A stretch of 64,000 bases of DNA from positions 2,472,501 to 2,536,500 of the forward strand of contig NZ_CP015285.1 of NCBI RefSeq assembly GCF_001639105.2, written 5' to 3'. The notes beneath the pieces were generated by a model. It made no database searches, was not told where the DNA came from, and saw only the letters and a program-made list of their open reading frames with translations. Position numbers and translations under genes: made by a program. Source of the DNA: Azospirillum humicireducens (GTDB lineage: Bacteria > Pseudomonadota > Alphaproteobacteria > Azospirillales > Azospirillaceae). Below, one piece after another: positions 9,477 through 19,616 of the stretch; positions within the stretch are counted from its first letter, which is position 1, and each line of letters opens with the position of its first letter.

Positions 9477-9477
9477 C

Positions 9478-10077
9478 ATGGTTGAAGGCGGTTCGCAGCT
9501 GGACCGCCTGTTCGCGACGGTGCGCGCCTGTACGCTGTGCGCGGGCGTCCTGCCGCACGGCTGCCGCCCGGTCCTGCGCGGCAGCCGCACCGCCCGCCTG
9601 CTGATCGTCGGGCAGGCTCCCGGCGCGCGGGTGCATGCCAGCGGCATCCCGTGGGACGACGCCTCCGGCGACCGGCTGCGCAAGTGGCTGGCGATGGAGC
9701 GGGCCGCCTTCTACGACGACTCCCGCATCGCTGTGGTGCCGATGGGCCTGTGCTATCCCGGAACCATGCCGAAGGGCGGCGATTATCCGCCGAGGCCGGA
9801 ATGCGCCCCGCTCTGGCACCCGCCGGTGCTCGACGCCCTGTCTGGCATCCGGCTGACGCTGCTGATCGGGCAATATGCCCAGGCGCGCTATCTGGGCGAG
9901 CGGCGCAAGGCTACGATGACGGAGACGGTGGCGAACTGGCGGGAGTACGGCCCAGGCCATATCCCGCTGCCGCACCCGAGCTGGCGCAACACCGCCTGGC
10001 TGAACCGGAACCCCTGGTTCGAGGACGATCTGGTGCCGGCGCTGCGCCGCCGGGTGGCCGAGGCGCTGGAGGGCTGA
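9478..10077 (+). CDS. uracil-DNA glycosylase family protein
   Basis: A 199-aa member of the uracil-DNA-glycosylase fold superfamily. Motif 1 is VGQAPGARVHASG (GQAPG loop), followed by DDASGDRLRKWL. The second active-site region is LPHPSWRN near the C-terminus, with LIGQYAQARY between them. Near the N-terminus is CTLC with another Cys ten residues on, recalling the iron-sulfur ligands of family 4 enzymes, but the full set of four is not obvious, so cluster binding is uncertain. Its ATG lies one base beyond the cobB stop, so it almost certainly shares that transcript. Real uracil excision is not proven: this proteobacterial subgroup is poorly characterised. Confidence 0.78.
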   Translation: MVEGGSQLDRLFATVRACTLCAGVLPHGCRPVLRGSRTARLLIVGQAPGARVHASGIPWDDASGDRLRKWLAMERAAFYDDSRIAVVPMGLCYPGTMPKGGDYPPRPECAPLWHPPVLDALSGIRLTLLIGQYAQARYLGERRKATMTETVANWREYGPGHIPLPHPSWRNTAWLNRNPWFEDDLVPALRRRVAEALEG

Positions 10078-10096
10078 GGCGCCCCCCACTCCGCCC

Positions 10097-10507
10097 CTAT
10101 TCCATGGCCTCGATCCGCTCCATGTCGTCGTCGGAGAAACCGAAATGGTGGCCGATCTCGTGGATCAGGACATGGCGGACGATGGCCGGCAGTTCCTCCC
10201 CCGTCTCGCACCAGTAATCCAGGATCGGGCGGCGGTAGAGGAAGATCATGTCCGGCCCGCCGCGCAGGTCGGCGACGCTTTGCCGCGTCAGATCCACCCC
10301 CCGGTACAGCCCCAGCAGGTCGAATGGGCTTTCCAGCTCCATCTCCCGCTCGGTATCCTCATCGGGAAAATCCTCGACATGGATGACGAGGTTCCCGACC
10401 GGGGCCAGAAGCTCCGCCGGGATGGTTTCAAGCGCTTCTTCGGCCATGCGCTCCAGGTCTTCGACCGTGGGCGGAACCGTATGGGGACCTGAAGGTTTCC
10501 GTATCAT
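10097..10507 (-). CDS. metallopeptidase family protein (zincin, DUF1025 type)
   Basis: A short 136-aa protein ending in a classic zincin motif, HEIGHHFGFSD (HExxHxxGxxD), where two His and the Asp would bind zinc and the Glu acts as base. The N-terminal part has the conserved GLYRGVDLT and PDMIFLYRRPI segments of the small 'metallopeptidase family' found widely in Alphaproteobacteria. No signal peptide, so cytosolic. The ATG at 10507 is the only sensible start near the fold; the long frame upstream is antisense to the next gene. Substrate unknown. It converges on the glycosylase-family gene, with 19 bp between stops. Confidence 0.85.
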   Translation of the reverse strand: MIRKPSGPHTVPPTVEDLERMAEEALETIPAELLAPVGNLVIHVEDFPDEDTEREMELESPFDLLGLYRGVDLTRQSVADLRGGPDMIFLYRRPILDYWCETGEELPAIVRHVLIHEIGHHFGFSDDDMERIEAME

Positions 10508-10588
10508 GCCGCAGAAGGTAGCGGACCGCCGCCCGTTCGCCAAGAAGCTGCGGGCGGCAAAAGAGCGACGGAAGAAAGGGAGGTCATC

Positions 10589-10891
10589 ATGTCCGATCGT
10601 TTGGTCGGCGCGCATCGCCAGACGGCACTGAAGGAACTGCACGGCTGGTCGGAGGTGCTGGAACGCGACGCCATCCGCAAGACCTTCCATTTCGCCGATT
10701 TTCCGGCCGCCTGGGGGTTCATGAACCAGGTCGCCCTGCTGGCCGAGAAGACCGGCCATCACCCCGAATGGTTCAACGACCTCGGCCGGGTGGAGGTGAT
10801 CCTCTACACCCGCAGCGTCGACGCCGTGACCCCGGCCGACATCGAGTTCGCCCACCGCCTGGACCAGATGGCCCCGCTGCACGACCGGTAG
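10589..10891 (+). CDS. phhB: 4a-hydroxytetrahydrobiopterin dehydratase (pterin carbinolamine dehydratase)
   Basis: Recycles the 4a-hydroxy-pterin formed by phenylalanine hydroxylase-type enzymes. 100 aa, normal length. The family signature is intact: FHFADFPAAWGFMNQVALLAEKT is followed by the catalytic HHPEWFNDLGRVEVILYT, and then the conserved AHRLDQM at the end. GGGAGG stands just before the ATG. No phenylalanine hydroxylase gene is nearby, so it may serve a distant operon or act as a general pterin enzyme. A strong hairpin lies between its stop and the convergent chemoreceptor gene. Confidence 0.93.
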   Translation: MSDRLVGAHRQTALKELHGWSEVLERDAIRKTFHFADFPAAWGFMNQVALLAEKTGHHPEWFNDLGRVEVILYTRSVDAVTPADIEFAHRLDQMAPLHDR

Positions 10892-10907
10892 GGCCGCGCG
10901 TGGGAAA

Positions 10908-10936
10908 GGCCCCTCTCCCGCCTTGGGAGACGGGCC
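10908..10936. terminator. GC-rich hairpin between convergent genes
   Basis: A 12-bp stem with one mismatch (GGCCCCTCTCCC at 10908-10919 against GGGAGACGGGCC at 10925-10936) and a 5-nt loop, between the stops of the pterin dehydratase and the chemoreceptor. It could stop transcription from either side, but it lacks a T-run, so a Rho-independent role is only probable. Confidence 0.5.
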
Positions 10937-10944
10937 GGCGACGG

Positions 10945-13008
10945 TCAGGCGGCGCGGATGCCGGCCAGGAAGGTCTCCACCTCGCGGCGCAGGTCATCCG
11001 CCTGACGCGACAGACCGGTTGAGGCGTCGAGCACCTGCGACGCCGCCCGGCCGGTCTGGGCGGCGGCCTCGTGCACCTGCGCGATGTTGCCGCTGACCTC
11101 GCCGGTGCCCTGGGCCGCCTGCTGGACGTTGCGCGAGATCTCGGACGTGGTGGCGCTCTGCTCCTCGATGGCGGCGGCGATGGTGGCGGCGATCTCGTTC
11201 ATCGCGCCGATGGTGCCGCCGATCCCCTCGATGGCGTTCACCGTGCCGCGCGTGGCGCTCTGCACGCTGGTGATCTGGGCGGAGATGTCCTCTGTCGCCT
11301 TGGCGGTCTGGTTGGCCAGCTGCTTCACCTCGCTCGCCACCACGGCGAAGCCCTTGCCGGCCTCCCCCGCCCGCGCCGCCTCGATGGTCGCGTTCAGCGC
11401 CAGAAGGTTGGTCTGGCTGGCGATGTCCTGGATCAGCTTGACCACCTCGCCGATGCGCGCGACCTCCTCGGCCAGATTGCGGACGGAACCGGTGGTCTCC
11501 TGCGCCTCGCGCACCGCCTGGGCGGCGACGCCGTTGGAGCGGGAGACCTGCTCGCCGATCTCGCGGATCGAGGCGGTCATCTCCTCCGTCGCAGAGGCCA
11601 CGGTCTGCACATTCACCGAGGTCTGCTCCGCAGCCGAGGTGGAGGCGGAAGCCTGACGGCTGGTCTCCTCCGCCAGCGCCGCCATGGATTCTGCGGTCTT
11701 GCTCAACTGGGTGGAAGCACCGGATACGCCGGTCAGGATGGCCGACACCGCCCGGTCGAATCCCTGGACCATCCGTTCGACGGCGGCGGTGCGCGTCTCG
11801 CGGGCGGCGCGCTGGGCTTCCTGTTCGGATTCCAGGCGCACGCGTTCGATGGCGCTTTCCTTCAGCACCTGGATCGCCCGCGCCATTGCGCCGATCTCGT
11901 CCGACAGCTTGGAATAGGCGATGTCGACGCCGAGATCGCCGTCGGCCAGCCGGACAACGGTGGAGGTGAGGGAGCCCAGACGCCGCGTGACCTGGGCCGA
12001 CAGCACGATCAGCACGATGCCGAAGGTGATGCAGACCGCGGCCAGGACCACCGCGGCGAGGATCAGTTGGGTCCAGGCCTGGCTTACGCTCTCCCGGTTC
12101 GTCTCATGCGCCACAGCCAGGGCGGCGTCGCGCATCGTCAGGATGTTGTTCAGCATCGGCGTCACCCAGGGGCGCCATTCGGAAAGCGGCAGGGGCGGCG
12201 GCGCGCCCTTGCGGGCGGCGTCGATCACGCTCTGGAAGCGCTTTTCGCCCTCCGTCATCATGGTGGTGCGCACATGCTCCAGCGCCCTGGTCAGCTCCGG
12301 CGGGTTGCCGAGATTGAGCACCGCCTGCTGCATCATCTGCCACAGCCCGGCGATCCTGCCGGTCATCTCGGTCGCCGCCTGCAGCCGCTCCGGCCCGAAG
12401 GGCATGCCGGCGACGAACAGCCCGACGGAGGCGGAGCGGGTGCCGCCGATGTCGCGCATATCCTGGGCCAGACGCGCCAGATTGACGTGTCCGAACAGGT
12501 CGGGACCGTTGACGATGGTGGAGCGGTAGGTCTCGTCGATGGCCTTGCCGACATTCTGGTTGGCTGCGGCGATGGCATCGACCGTGGCCGCGGCGATGGT
12601 CGCCGGCCGGGCCGGTTTGGCCTGCTCCGCCGCCTGCCGGGCGGCCGTCCGCGCCGCCTTCAGCTGGTTGGATGCGGTCGCAATGGGAGCTGCGGACAGG
12701 CCGGCGGCCTCGATCCGCTCACCGGCCTTGGCCAGCGCCGCATCGCTGGCCGCTATGGCAGCCTCCAGCGGCTGGGCCGCCGCAGCGTCCAGCGGCTTCT
12801 CGCTGTCGAAGGCGACCGCCCAGCGCCCCCGTTCGCTGGCCAGCAGCGGGCCGACCTGCAGCGTCGCCTCGAATGCCGAGAGCGAGCTTTCCGTCCGGTG
12901 GCGCTGCTGGAGATCGCCCACGGCATTCCATGCAAGGACGACGGCCATGCAGATCGGAAAAGCCGCGATCAGAACATTTGCGCACAATATTTTCGTGCGG
13001 ATATTCAT
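10945..13008 (-). CDS. methyl-accepting chemotaxis protein
   Basis: A 687-aa transmembrane chemoreceptor. TM1 is at about residues 8-28. A large, mostly helical periplasmic sensor follows to about residue 313, rich in [15 protein letters not shown] helices as in nitrate/amine-type four- or eight-helix sensors. TM2 is at about 314-337, then HAMP ([11 protein letters not shown]) and a long cytoplasmic signalling domain. The tip hairpin has the universal [15 protein letters not shown] and [13 protein letters not shown] segments that bind CheA/CheW. No C-terminal CheR/CheB pentapeptide is seen; the protein ends [14 protein letters not shown] use the ATG at 13008, which follows GGGGACACAGG. The ligand is unknown. 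Confidence 0.95.
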   Translation of the reverse strand: MNIRTKILCANVLIAAFPICMAVVLAWNAVGDLQQRHRTESSLSAFEATLQVGPLLASERGRWAVAFDSEKPLDAAAAQPLEAAIAASDAALAKAGERIEAAGLSAAPIATASNQLKAARTAARQAAEQAKPARPATIAAATVDAIAAANQNVGKAIDETYRSTIVNGPDLFGHVNLARLAQDMRDIGGTRSASVGLFVAGMPFGPERLQAATEMTGRIAGLWQMMQQAVLNLGNPPELTRALEHVRTTMMTEGEKRFQSVIDAARKGAPPPLPLSEWRPWVTPMLNNILTMRDAALAVAHETNRESVSQAWTQLILAAVVLAAVCITFGIVLIVLSAQVTRRLGSLTSTVVRLADGDLGVDIAYSKLSDEIGAMARAIQVLKESAIERVRLESEQEAQRAARETRTAAVERMVQGFDRAVSAILTGVSGASTQLSKTAESMAALAEETSRQASASTSAAEQTSVNVQTVASATEEMTASIREIGEQVSRSNGVAAQAVREAQETTGSVRNLAEEVARIGEVVKLIQDIASQTNLLALNATIEAARAGEAGKGFAVVASEVKQLANQTAKATEDISAQITSVQSATRGTVNAIEGIGGTIGAMNEIAATIAAAIEEQSATTSEISRNVQQAAQGTGEVSGNIAQVHEAAAQTGRAASQVLDASTGLSRQADDLRREVETFLAGIRAA

Positions 13009-13159
13009 CCTGTGTCCCCTGGGCGACGCGACGAATGCAAACAGGGGCAACGATAGCAACGATCCATTACCGGACGTCAGTCAGGGACCATCCCGATCAT
13101 CCGCCCGCCGGAGATTGCCCCCAGGGCCATCGTTGGACGTCCGAGCGGTCGGCAAGGGG

Positions 13160-15037
13160 TTAGGGCGCGACCCACCAGCTTTCCACCATCGGTCCGTACA
13201 GCGGAGTGGTTGCCGGACGATGCAGGGTTGATCTGCGGGCGATCCGGTCCACCGGGCTGTGGAACAGCGGAACCATGTAGTGCCCCCACAGCAGCACCCG
13301 GTCCAGCGCGCGCACCCGTCCGACCAGTTCCTCCCGCGTGGTGGCCACGGCGATGGAGCGGGCAAGCGCGTCGACCACCGGGTCACGGATGCCGGCCAGA
13401 TTGCGGCTGCCCTCCTGCCCGGCCGCGTCGGACCCGTAGTAATAAAGCTGCTCATTTCCGGGAGACAGGCTGGAGGCCCACCAGCGCAGGGTCATATCGA
13501 AATCGAAACTATCCAAACGGCCCTGGAACTGGGCACTGTCCACCGTCCGGACGCGCGCTTCGATCCCCAGCGGCTCCAGCGAGCGGGCGAATTCCAGCGC
13601 CACCCGCTCCTCCGATGGATCGGAGAGGATTATTTCGAAGGCGAAGCGATTCCCCGCCGCATCGGTCAGCCGGCCGTCATGCACCCGCCAGCCAGCCTGC
13701 TCAAGCAGCCGCAACGCCTCGCGCCGGTTGGCGCGCAGGCCCGCCGGGCCGCTGCCGGTCCCGCCATCCGGCAGGGTGAAGGGGCGGATGAACAGGTCCG
13801 GCGGCAGCCGGTCGCGGAAAGGCTCCAGCGCCCGCAACTCCTCACCCTCCGGGAGGCGGCGGGCGGCGAGATCGGAGTTGGGGTAATAGCTGGCGGTGCG
13901 GGTCAGCAGCCCGTGGAACAGGCTGCGCCCGATCCAGTCGAAGTCGGTCGCCATGCCCAGCGCCCGGCGCACCCGCACATCGGCGAAGATCGGCCGGCGT
14001 GTGTTGAAGATCAGGCCGCGCGCCAGCTCCGGCCGCCGGTTCGGCAGTTCTTCCCGCAAGAAACGGCCCTCGCGCAGGGCGGGGCCGTCGTAACCGGTGG
14101 CCCATTTGGCCGGATCGCTCTCGTACCGGATGTCGCCCTGCCCTGCCTTGAACGCCTCCAGCGCCACGGAATCGTCGCGGTAATAGTCGAACTCCAGCCG
14201 GTCGGCGTTGAATTGCCCGACACGGGTGGGCAGATCGCGGCCCCAATAGTCGCGCACCCGCTCGTAGACGATGCGCCTTCCAGGATCGACCGCGGCGATG
14301 CGGTAGGGTCCGCTGCCCTGGATCGGCTCCAGCGTCGTGCGGTTGAAATCGCGGCCGTCCCAGAAGGCCTTCGAATGGATCGGCATCAGCCCCATCAGCA
14401 GCGGCATCTCGCGGTCGATGGTCCCATCCGGGTTGGACGCGAAGGCGAAGCGGACGGTCCGCGGGTCGGGCGCCTCGGCACTCGCGACCTTGGCGTAGAA
14501 CAGGCGGCGGTTGGGCGTGCCGTACCGCCGCTGCATCTCCAGGGAGAACAGCACGTCGGCGGCGGTTACCGGCGTGCCGTCATGCCAGCGCGCCTTTCCA
14601 TTGATGTGGAAGGTGATGGCGGAGCGGTCGCCGGCCACCTCAACCCGGTCGGCCAACAGGCCGTAGAGCGAGAAGGGCTCGTCCCACGACCGCGCCAGCA
14701 GGGTCTCGAACACATAGCCCAGCCCCAGAGCCGGCACGCCCTTGACGATGTGCGGGTGGAGGCTGTCGAAGCTGCCGGTCACCGCCTGCCGGATGGTCCC
14801 GCCCTTCGGTGCCGCCGGGTCGACGTAGGGAAAGGCGGCGAAGTCCGGCGGCAATGCCAGATCGCCATGCATGGCTATGCCATGCGTTACATTGACATGC
14901 ATGGCTATGCCATGCGTCACACTGGCATGCATGGCGATGCCGTGTATCGGCATGCCGTGTTCGAGGACCTCCGCACATGCCGGACGGAGCGCCGGCAGAG
15001 CCAGAAGGATGAGCAGAAGGAGGATCGGACGGGCCAT
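13160..15037 (-). CDS. periplasmic peptide-type ABC solute-binding protein (SBP family 5) with N-terminal repeats
   Basis: A 625-aa binding protein for an oligopeptide-class ABC importer, closest in pattern to the YejA group. Residues 1-22 are a signal peptide (hydrophobic core PILLLLILLALPAL, cleavage after PACA). The mature protein normally starts with an HGIAMHGD-like strand; here HGIAMH occurs three times at residues 32-37, 42-47 and 52-57, produced by a 30-bp tandem repeat. The rest is canonical: DPAAPKGGTIR, DEPFSLYGLLADRVEV, WHDGTPVTAADVLFSLEM, LARGLIFNTRRPIFADVRVRRALG. No permease or ATPase genes adjoin it, so its transporter is encoded elsewhere or it acts as an orphan receptor. Confidence 0.9.
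   Translation of the reverse strand: MARPILLLLILLALPALRPACAEVLEHGMPIHGIAMHASVTHGIAMHVNVTHGIAMHGDLALPPDFAAFPYVDPAAPKGGTIRQAVTGSFDSLHPHIVKGVPALGLGYVFETLLARSWDEPFSLYGLLADRVEVAGDRSAITFHINGKARWHDGTPVTAADVLFSLEMQRRYGTPNRRLFYAKVASAEAPDPRTVRFAFASNPDGTIDREMPLLMGLMPIHSKAFWDGRDFNRTTLEPIQGSGPYRIAAVDPGRRIVYERVRDYWGRDLPTRVGQFNADRLEFDYYRDDSVALEAFKAGQGDIRYESDPAKWATGYDGPALREGRFLREELPNRRPELARGLIFNTRRPIFADVRVRRALGMATDFDWIGRSLFHGLLTRTASYYPNSDLAARRLPEGEELRALEPFRDRLPPDLFIRPFTLPDGGTGSGPAGLRANRREALRLLEQAGWRVHDGRLTDAAGNRFAFEIILSDPSEERVALEFARSLEPLGIEARVRTVDSAQFQGRLDSFDFDMTLRWWASSLSPGNEQLYYYGSDAAGQEGSRNLAGIRDPVVDALARSIAVATTREELVGRVRALDRVLLWGHYMVPLFHSPVDRIARRSTLHRPATTPLYGPMVESWWVAP
14855..14944 (-). repeat. three tandem 30-bp units inside the solute-binding protein gene
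   Basis: ATGCATGG recurs on the plus strand at 14867, 14897 and 14927, an exact 30-bp period. Translated on the minus strand the units are HGIAMHASVT, HGIAMHVNVT and HGIAMHGDLA. The first two are very similar; the third leads into the conserved domain. Copy number can change without breaking the frame. Confidence 0.85.
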
Positions 15038-15201
15038 GCCCGGCAGGGTTGCCCCTTTGCCGCACCTGCGCAAGAGCCCGCGCAAGTTCCTTGGCCTTGA
15101 TCGGCGTTCCGCCTAAACTCCGGCCCCGCGTGGCGCCGGACCGGGCATCGGCGCCGAAACAAGAACGTGCCCTGAATACGCCAGTCGAAGGAACGCGATA
15201 C

Positions 15202-15759
15202 ATGGATCTGAGCAAGCTCGCCGCGGGTAAGAATGCCCCCTGGGACGTGAACGTCGTCATCGAGATTCCGATTGGCGGCCAGCCGGTGAAGTACGAAGTC
15301 GACAAGGAATCGGGCGCGGTGTTCGTCGACCGTTTCCTGCACACCGCGATGTTCTATCCCTGCAACTACGGCTTCATCCCGCACACCCTGTCGGGTGACG
15401 GCGATCCGGTGGACGTCTGCGTCGTCGGCCAGCACGGCGTCGTTCCGGGTGCGGTCCTGCGCTCGCGTCCCATCGGCGTCCTCTACATGGAGGACGAGGC
15501 CGGCGAGGACGAGAAGCTGCTGGCCGTTCCGGTCGACAAGCTGCATCCCTTCTACACCGACGTGAAGAACTACACCGACCTGCCGTCCATCGTGATCGAG
15601 CAGATCGCCCACTTCTTCGAGCACTACAAGGATCTCGAGAAGAACAAGTGGGTGAAGGTCCGCGGCTGGGGCAACGCCGAAGAGGCCGCCAAGAAGATCG
15701 AGGAAGGCCTGGCCCGCGCCCTGGAAGCCAACAAGGGCACTCCGGGTCCGGTGGTCTGA
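15202..15759 (+). CDS. ppa: inorganic pyrophosphatase (family I)
   Basis: Hydrolyses pyrophosphate to phosphate and so pulls biosynthetic reactions forward; cytosolic hexamer in bacteria. 185 aa. The active site is intact: EIPIGGQPVKYEVDKESG, DRFLHTAMFYPCNYGFIPHT, the signature DGDPVDVCV with three metal-binding aspartates, then EDEKLLAVP and HFFEHYKDLE. The ATG at 15202 follows GAAGGAA. It is monocistronic, diverges from the solute-binding protein gene, and converges on an SDR gene with a perfect hairpin at the junction. Confidence 0.97.
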   Translation: MDLSKLAAGKNAPWDVNVVIEIPIGGQPVKYEVDKESGAVFVDRFLHTAMFYPCNYGFIPHTLSGDGDPVDVCVVGQHGVVPGAVLRSRPIGVLYMEDEAGEDEKLLAVPVDKLHPFYTDVKNYTDLPSIVIEQIAHFFEHYKDLEKNKWVKVRGWGNAEEAAKKIEEGLARALEANKGTPGPVV

Positions 15760-15771
15760 GGCAGCGTTCGA

Positions 15772-15811
15772 ACCGCGTTGCCTCAGCCCAGGCGGCTTGA
15801 GGCAACGCGGT
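15772..15811. terminator. perfect 14-bp stem-loop between convergent ppa and SDR genes
   Basis: ACCGCGTTGCCTCA at 15772-15785 is the exact reverse complement of TGAGGCAACGCGGT at 15798-15811, with a 12-nt loop. It includes the stop codon and last codons of the minus-strand SDR gene. The position suggests a bidirectional terminator; no T-run follows on either strand. Confidence 0.6.
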
Positions 15812-16835
15812 CGGGTATGCATTTCCCCGCCTCCGGCAATCCCGCCGGCTGCGCGGGGAGATGCCCCAATCCGGCAAGCGTCCGACGCACCGCAAGGTCC
15901 AGCGGTGTGTGCGGTTCGTCGCCCAGGAAGGCCAGCAGGCGGCGGTTGTCGAGCCGCACCGGTTCCTGCCACAGATAGCGCATCTCGCTGAGTTCGCGGA
16001 ACAGCGGCAGCGCCAGACCCGCCAGCCGCAGCATCCACCAGGGCATCCGCCGCACCGGCAGGTCTGGCTGGTCCAGCGCGCGGGCGATGGCCGCGACCAT
16101 CCGGCCTCCATCGGCATCCCAGTGTCCATCCATATGGAACATCGCGTCGTCGCCCAACTCCGCCTCACGGTCGAGCAGGCGCATCGCGGTTTCAGCCGCG
16201 TCGGGCAGATAGGCCCATTGATGGCCGATCCCCGGCCGGCCCGGCTGGTTGATCCGGGTCGGCGGCTTGCCGGGCGTCAGCAATCCCTGGCTGAACCAGC
16301 TGTTGCCCGCCTGCGGACCGAAGAAGTCGCCGCAACGCAGAATCAGCAATCTCGCCCCCTGCTCCACCGCGCGATGCAGGCGACGCTCCATCTCCACCCG
16401 GATGGCACCCTTGCGGGTAAGCGTGTTCTGCGCCGCCGTCTCCGGGATCAGCGGGAAGACGTCGGGGCCGTAGTTGTAGACGGTGCCGGGCAGCAGGATG
16501 CGGGCACGGTTGACGCAGGCCGCGGCAATGCTGTTGTCCAGCATGGGTAGAACCAACCGGTCCCAATGCCGGTAGCCCGGCGGATTCACCGCGTGGACGA
16601 TCAGCGCTGCGCCCTCGGCCGCGGCTGCCACGTCGGTTGCGTTCATCGCATCGCCGACGATCCAGTCGAGGCGGTCCTGCCGCCACTCTTCCGCCGGCTT
16701 TCGGCGCAGGCCGCGCACCGTCCAGCCGCGCGCCGCCAGCGCCCGCGCCATCTCGCCGCCGAACCCGCCGGTCGCACCCAGAACCAGGGCGGTCCTTGCC
16801 GTACCGGTCGCCTGCCCCTCCATCACTGCCTCCAT
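15783..16835 (-). CDS. NAD(P)-dependent epimerase/dehydratase family (extended SDR)
   Basis: A 350-aa Rossmann-fold protein. The N-terminal nucleotide motif is LVLGATGGFGGEMARALAA (GxxGxxG), followed by WIVGDAMNATDVAAAA. The active-site region has GTVYNYGP, where the Tyr stands where the SDR catalytic Tyr is often found, but the usual YxxxK is not clearly kept. The C-terminal half (GHQWAYLPDAAETAMRLL) resembles nucleoside-diphosphate-sugar epimerase-like regulators. It could be an enzyme or an NAD(P)-sensing protein. The LysR gene diverges from it across about 90 bp, the usual arrangement for a regulator and its target. Confidence 0.8.
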   Translation of the reverse strand: MEAVMEGQATGTARTALVLGATGGFGGEMARALAARGWTVRGLRRKPAEEWRQDRLDWIVGDAMNATDVAAAAEGAALIVHAVNPPGYRHWDRLVLPMLDNSIAAACVNRARILLPGTVYNYGPDVFPLIPETAAQNTLTRKGAIRVEMERRLHRAVEQGARLLILRCGDFFGPQAGNSWFSQGLLTPGKPPTRINQPGRPGIGHQWAYLPDAAETAMRLLDREAELGDDAMFHMDGHWDADGGRMVAAIARALDQPDLPVRRMPWWMLRLAGLALPLFRELSEMRYLWQEPVRLDNRRLLAFLGDEPHTPLDLAVRRTLAGLGHLPAQPAGLPEAGKCIPDRVASSRLG

Positions 16836-16923
16836 CGCTTTTCGCTTCGTGATGTCGGAAGGATGGACCGGGGAACGGATGAACGGAATTGTCGAACTGT
16901 GGCGGGTTGCTATACTGAAATCG

Positions 16924-17814
16924 ATGAATCCACCACCACCCAGCTGGGACCTCTACCGCAGTTTCCTTGCAGTGATCCGTGAAGGGTCTCTGTCTGCCGC
17001 GGCGCGCGCCCTGGGGTTGACGCAACCCACCCTCGCCCGCCATGTCGCTGCGCTGGAGGAGGCGGTCGGCGGCTCGCTGTTCGTGCGCTCGCCGCGCGGA
17101 CTTGATCCGACCGATGCAGCCCTGGCCTTGCGCCCGCAGGCGGAAGCATTGGACGCGGCGGCGGCCAGCCTATGGCGCACGGCTTCGGGCTGGGGAGCGG
17201 AGGTGCGGGGCACGGTGCGCGTCACCGCCAGCGAGGTGGTGGGTGCCCGGATCCTGCCGTCGATCCTGGCCGGCCTGCGGGAAATCCACCCGACGCTGGA
17301 GGTGGAGCTGGTGCTGTCCAACGGTATCGACAATCTGCTGCAACGCGATGCAGACGTCGCCGTGCGCATGGTGGAGCCGGACCAGCAGGCGCTATTGGTG
17401 CGGCGGGTCGGCAGCATCGCTCTGGGTCTGCACGCCCACCGCCGCTACCTGGAGCGCCGCGGCACCCCACGCAGCCTGGAGGAGCTTGACGGCCACGACC
17501 TGATCGGCTTCGACCGCGAGACGCCGGACATCCGCGCAATGATGCGGCGCGTGCCGGGCCTCACCCTGCCCCGCTTCGCTCTGCGCACCGACAGCCATCT
17601 GGCGCAGCTGGCGGCGATCGAGGCCAGGTTCGGCATCGGCATCTGCCAAGTCCCTCTGGCGCGGCGGAACCCCGATCTGGTCCGCCTGCTGGCCGACCGC
17701 TTCGAGTTGCCGATGGGGGTATGGGTCGCCATGCACGAGGATCTGCGCTCCACCCCCCGCTGCCGTGCCGTCTTCGACGGGTTGGTGGCAGGCCTAACTG
17801 AGGTCGTGACGTAG
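16924..17814 (+). CDS. LysR-family transcriptional regulator
   Basis: A 296-aa LysR regulator. The winged helix-turn-helix is at residues about 8-65 (LYRSFLAVIREGSLSAAARA, then LGLTQPTLARHVAALEEAVG). The effector-binding domain of periplasmic-protein fold begins near residue 93 (GTVRVTASEVVGARILPSIL) and includes ELVLSNGIDNLLQRDADVAVR. The ATG at 16924 starts immediately before the DNA-binding domain; the frame upstream adds nothing conserved. It probably controls the divergent SDR gene and itself from the region 16836-16923. The inducer is unknown. Confidence 0.92.
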   Translation: MNPPPPSWDLYRSFLAVIREGSLSAAARALGLTQPTLARHVAALEEAVGGSLFVRSPRGLDPTDAALALRPQAEALDAAAASLWRTASGWGAEVRGTVRVTASEVVGARILPSILAGLREIHPTLEVELVLSNGIDNLLQRDADVAVRMVEPDQQALLVRRVGSIALGLHAHRRYLERRGTPRSLEELDGHDLIGFDRETPDIRAMMRRVPGLTLPRFALRTDSHLAQLAAIEARFGIGICQVPLARRNPDLVRLLADRFELPMGVWVAMHEDLRSTPRCRAVFDGLVAGLTEVVT

Positions 17815-17816
17815 CA

Positions 17817-18788
<972 letters not shown>

Positions 18789-18953
18789 TCACGGTGAATT
18801 GTGCTGGATCAATGATGGAAATAAAAGAACTCAAATAATGGCCGGGTGTATCGCGGACACTCTCCGCTCCCCCTGCCTGCCTGCCAGCAGTCCCATCAGC
18901 GGTTTTCCAGCCAAACAGGCAAAATTAACTATAATTTTAAGGATTGATCGATC

Positions 18954-19424
18954 ATGTCCACTGGAATCGCAAACAATACGGCTTCCCACGCCACCGATGG
19001 CGCATCGCCGCTCGCCGCCCTCATCGGCCCGGCGGTTCTGCCCGACCGCTTCTCGCCCGCGCTGGCGATGAACGGGGTGCGCATTCTGCTGGGCCTGTTC
19101 TATGCTCCGCATGTCTACCAGAAGCTGAGCGGCATCGACGCCTCGCTGGGCTTCTTCGCCAAGGCCGGGCTGGAGCCGGCGCCGCTGTTCCTCGGCCTCG
19201 CCATCCTGTGCGAATCCCTGGCCTTCGTGACGCTCGTCGGCGGCTTCTTCACCCGCTGGACCGCCCTGCTGTCCGCCGGCTGCATGGTGGTGGCCGCCTA
19301 TGCCATCTTCGCCACCAAGGGCGTCAACTGGTACTGGGCCAAGGGCGGGGTGGAGTATCTGGTGCTGTGGGGGCTGCTGTCGCTGGCGGTGGCGGCGGAC
19401 GCCTGGCGCCGGACCTCCCGATAA
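18954..19424 (+). CDS. DoxX family membrane protein
   Basis: A 156-aa inner-membrane protein with four predicted helices after a roughly 35-residue hydrophilic start: LAMNGVRILLGLFYAPHVYQKL, LFLGLAILCESLAFVTLVGG, ALLSAGCMVVAAYAIFATKG and EYLVLWGLLSLAVAAD. The DoxX family is named after the thiosulfate:quinone oxidoreductase subunit, but most members, like this one, lack a known partner. An AAGGA ribosome site in an AT-rich leader precedes the ATG. No redox partner gene adjoins it. Confidence 0.85.
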   Translation: MSTGIANNTASHATDGASPLAALIGPAVLPDRFSPALAMNGVRILLGLFYAPHVYQKLSGIDASLGFFAKAGLEPAPLFLGLAILCESLAFVTLVGGFFTRWTALLSAGCMVVAAYAIFATKGVNWYWAKGGVEYLVLWGLLSLAVAADAWRRTSR

Positions 19425-19616
19425 GCGGAACCGACACCGTCCGGCCGGGATCGGCGCGACGAAACGCCTCTTGCCCAATGGTCATACCAACCCCTAATGT
19501 TGCGTCGCAGCAAATGGCGGGGATGAAAGTCCGGGCCCACGCTGTTCGTCATCAAAATCGTCGGCATCCCGTGGCAGACTGGGGGCCGGCGCCTTATCCC
19601 AGCCCCGGATCCGGTC

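Noticed and set aside
11071..13056. Long plus-strand frame opposite the chemoreceptor
   Set aside because: Same antisense effect; no recognisable motif and no ribosome site, whereas the minus-strand frame has all chemoreceptor features.
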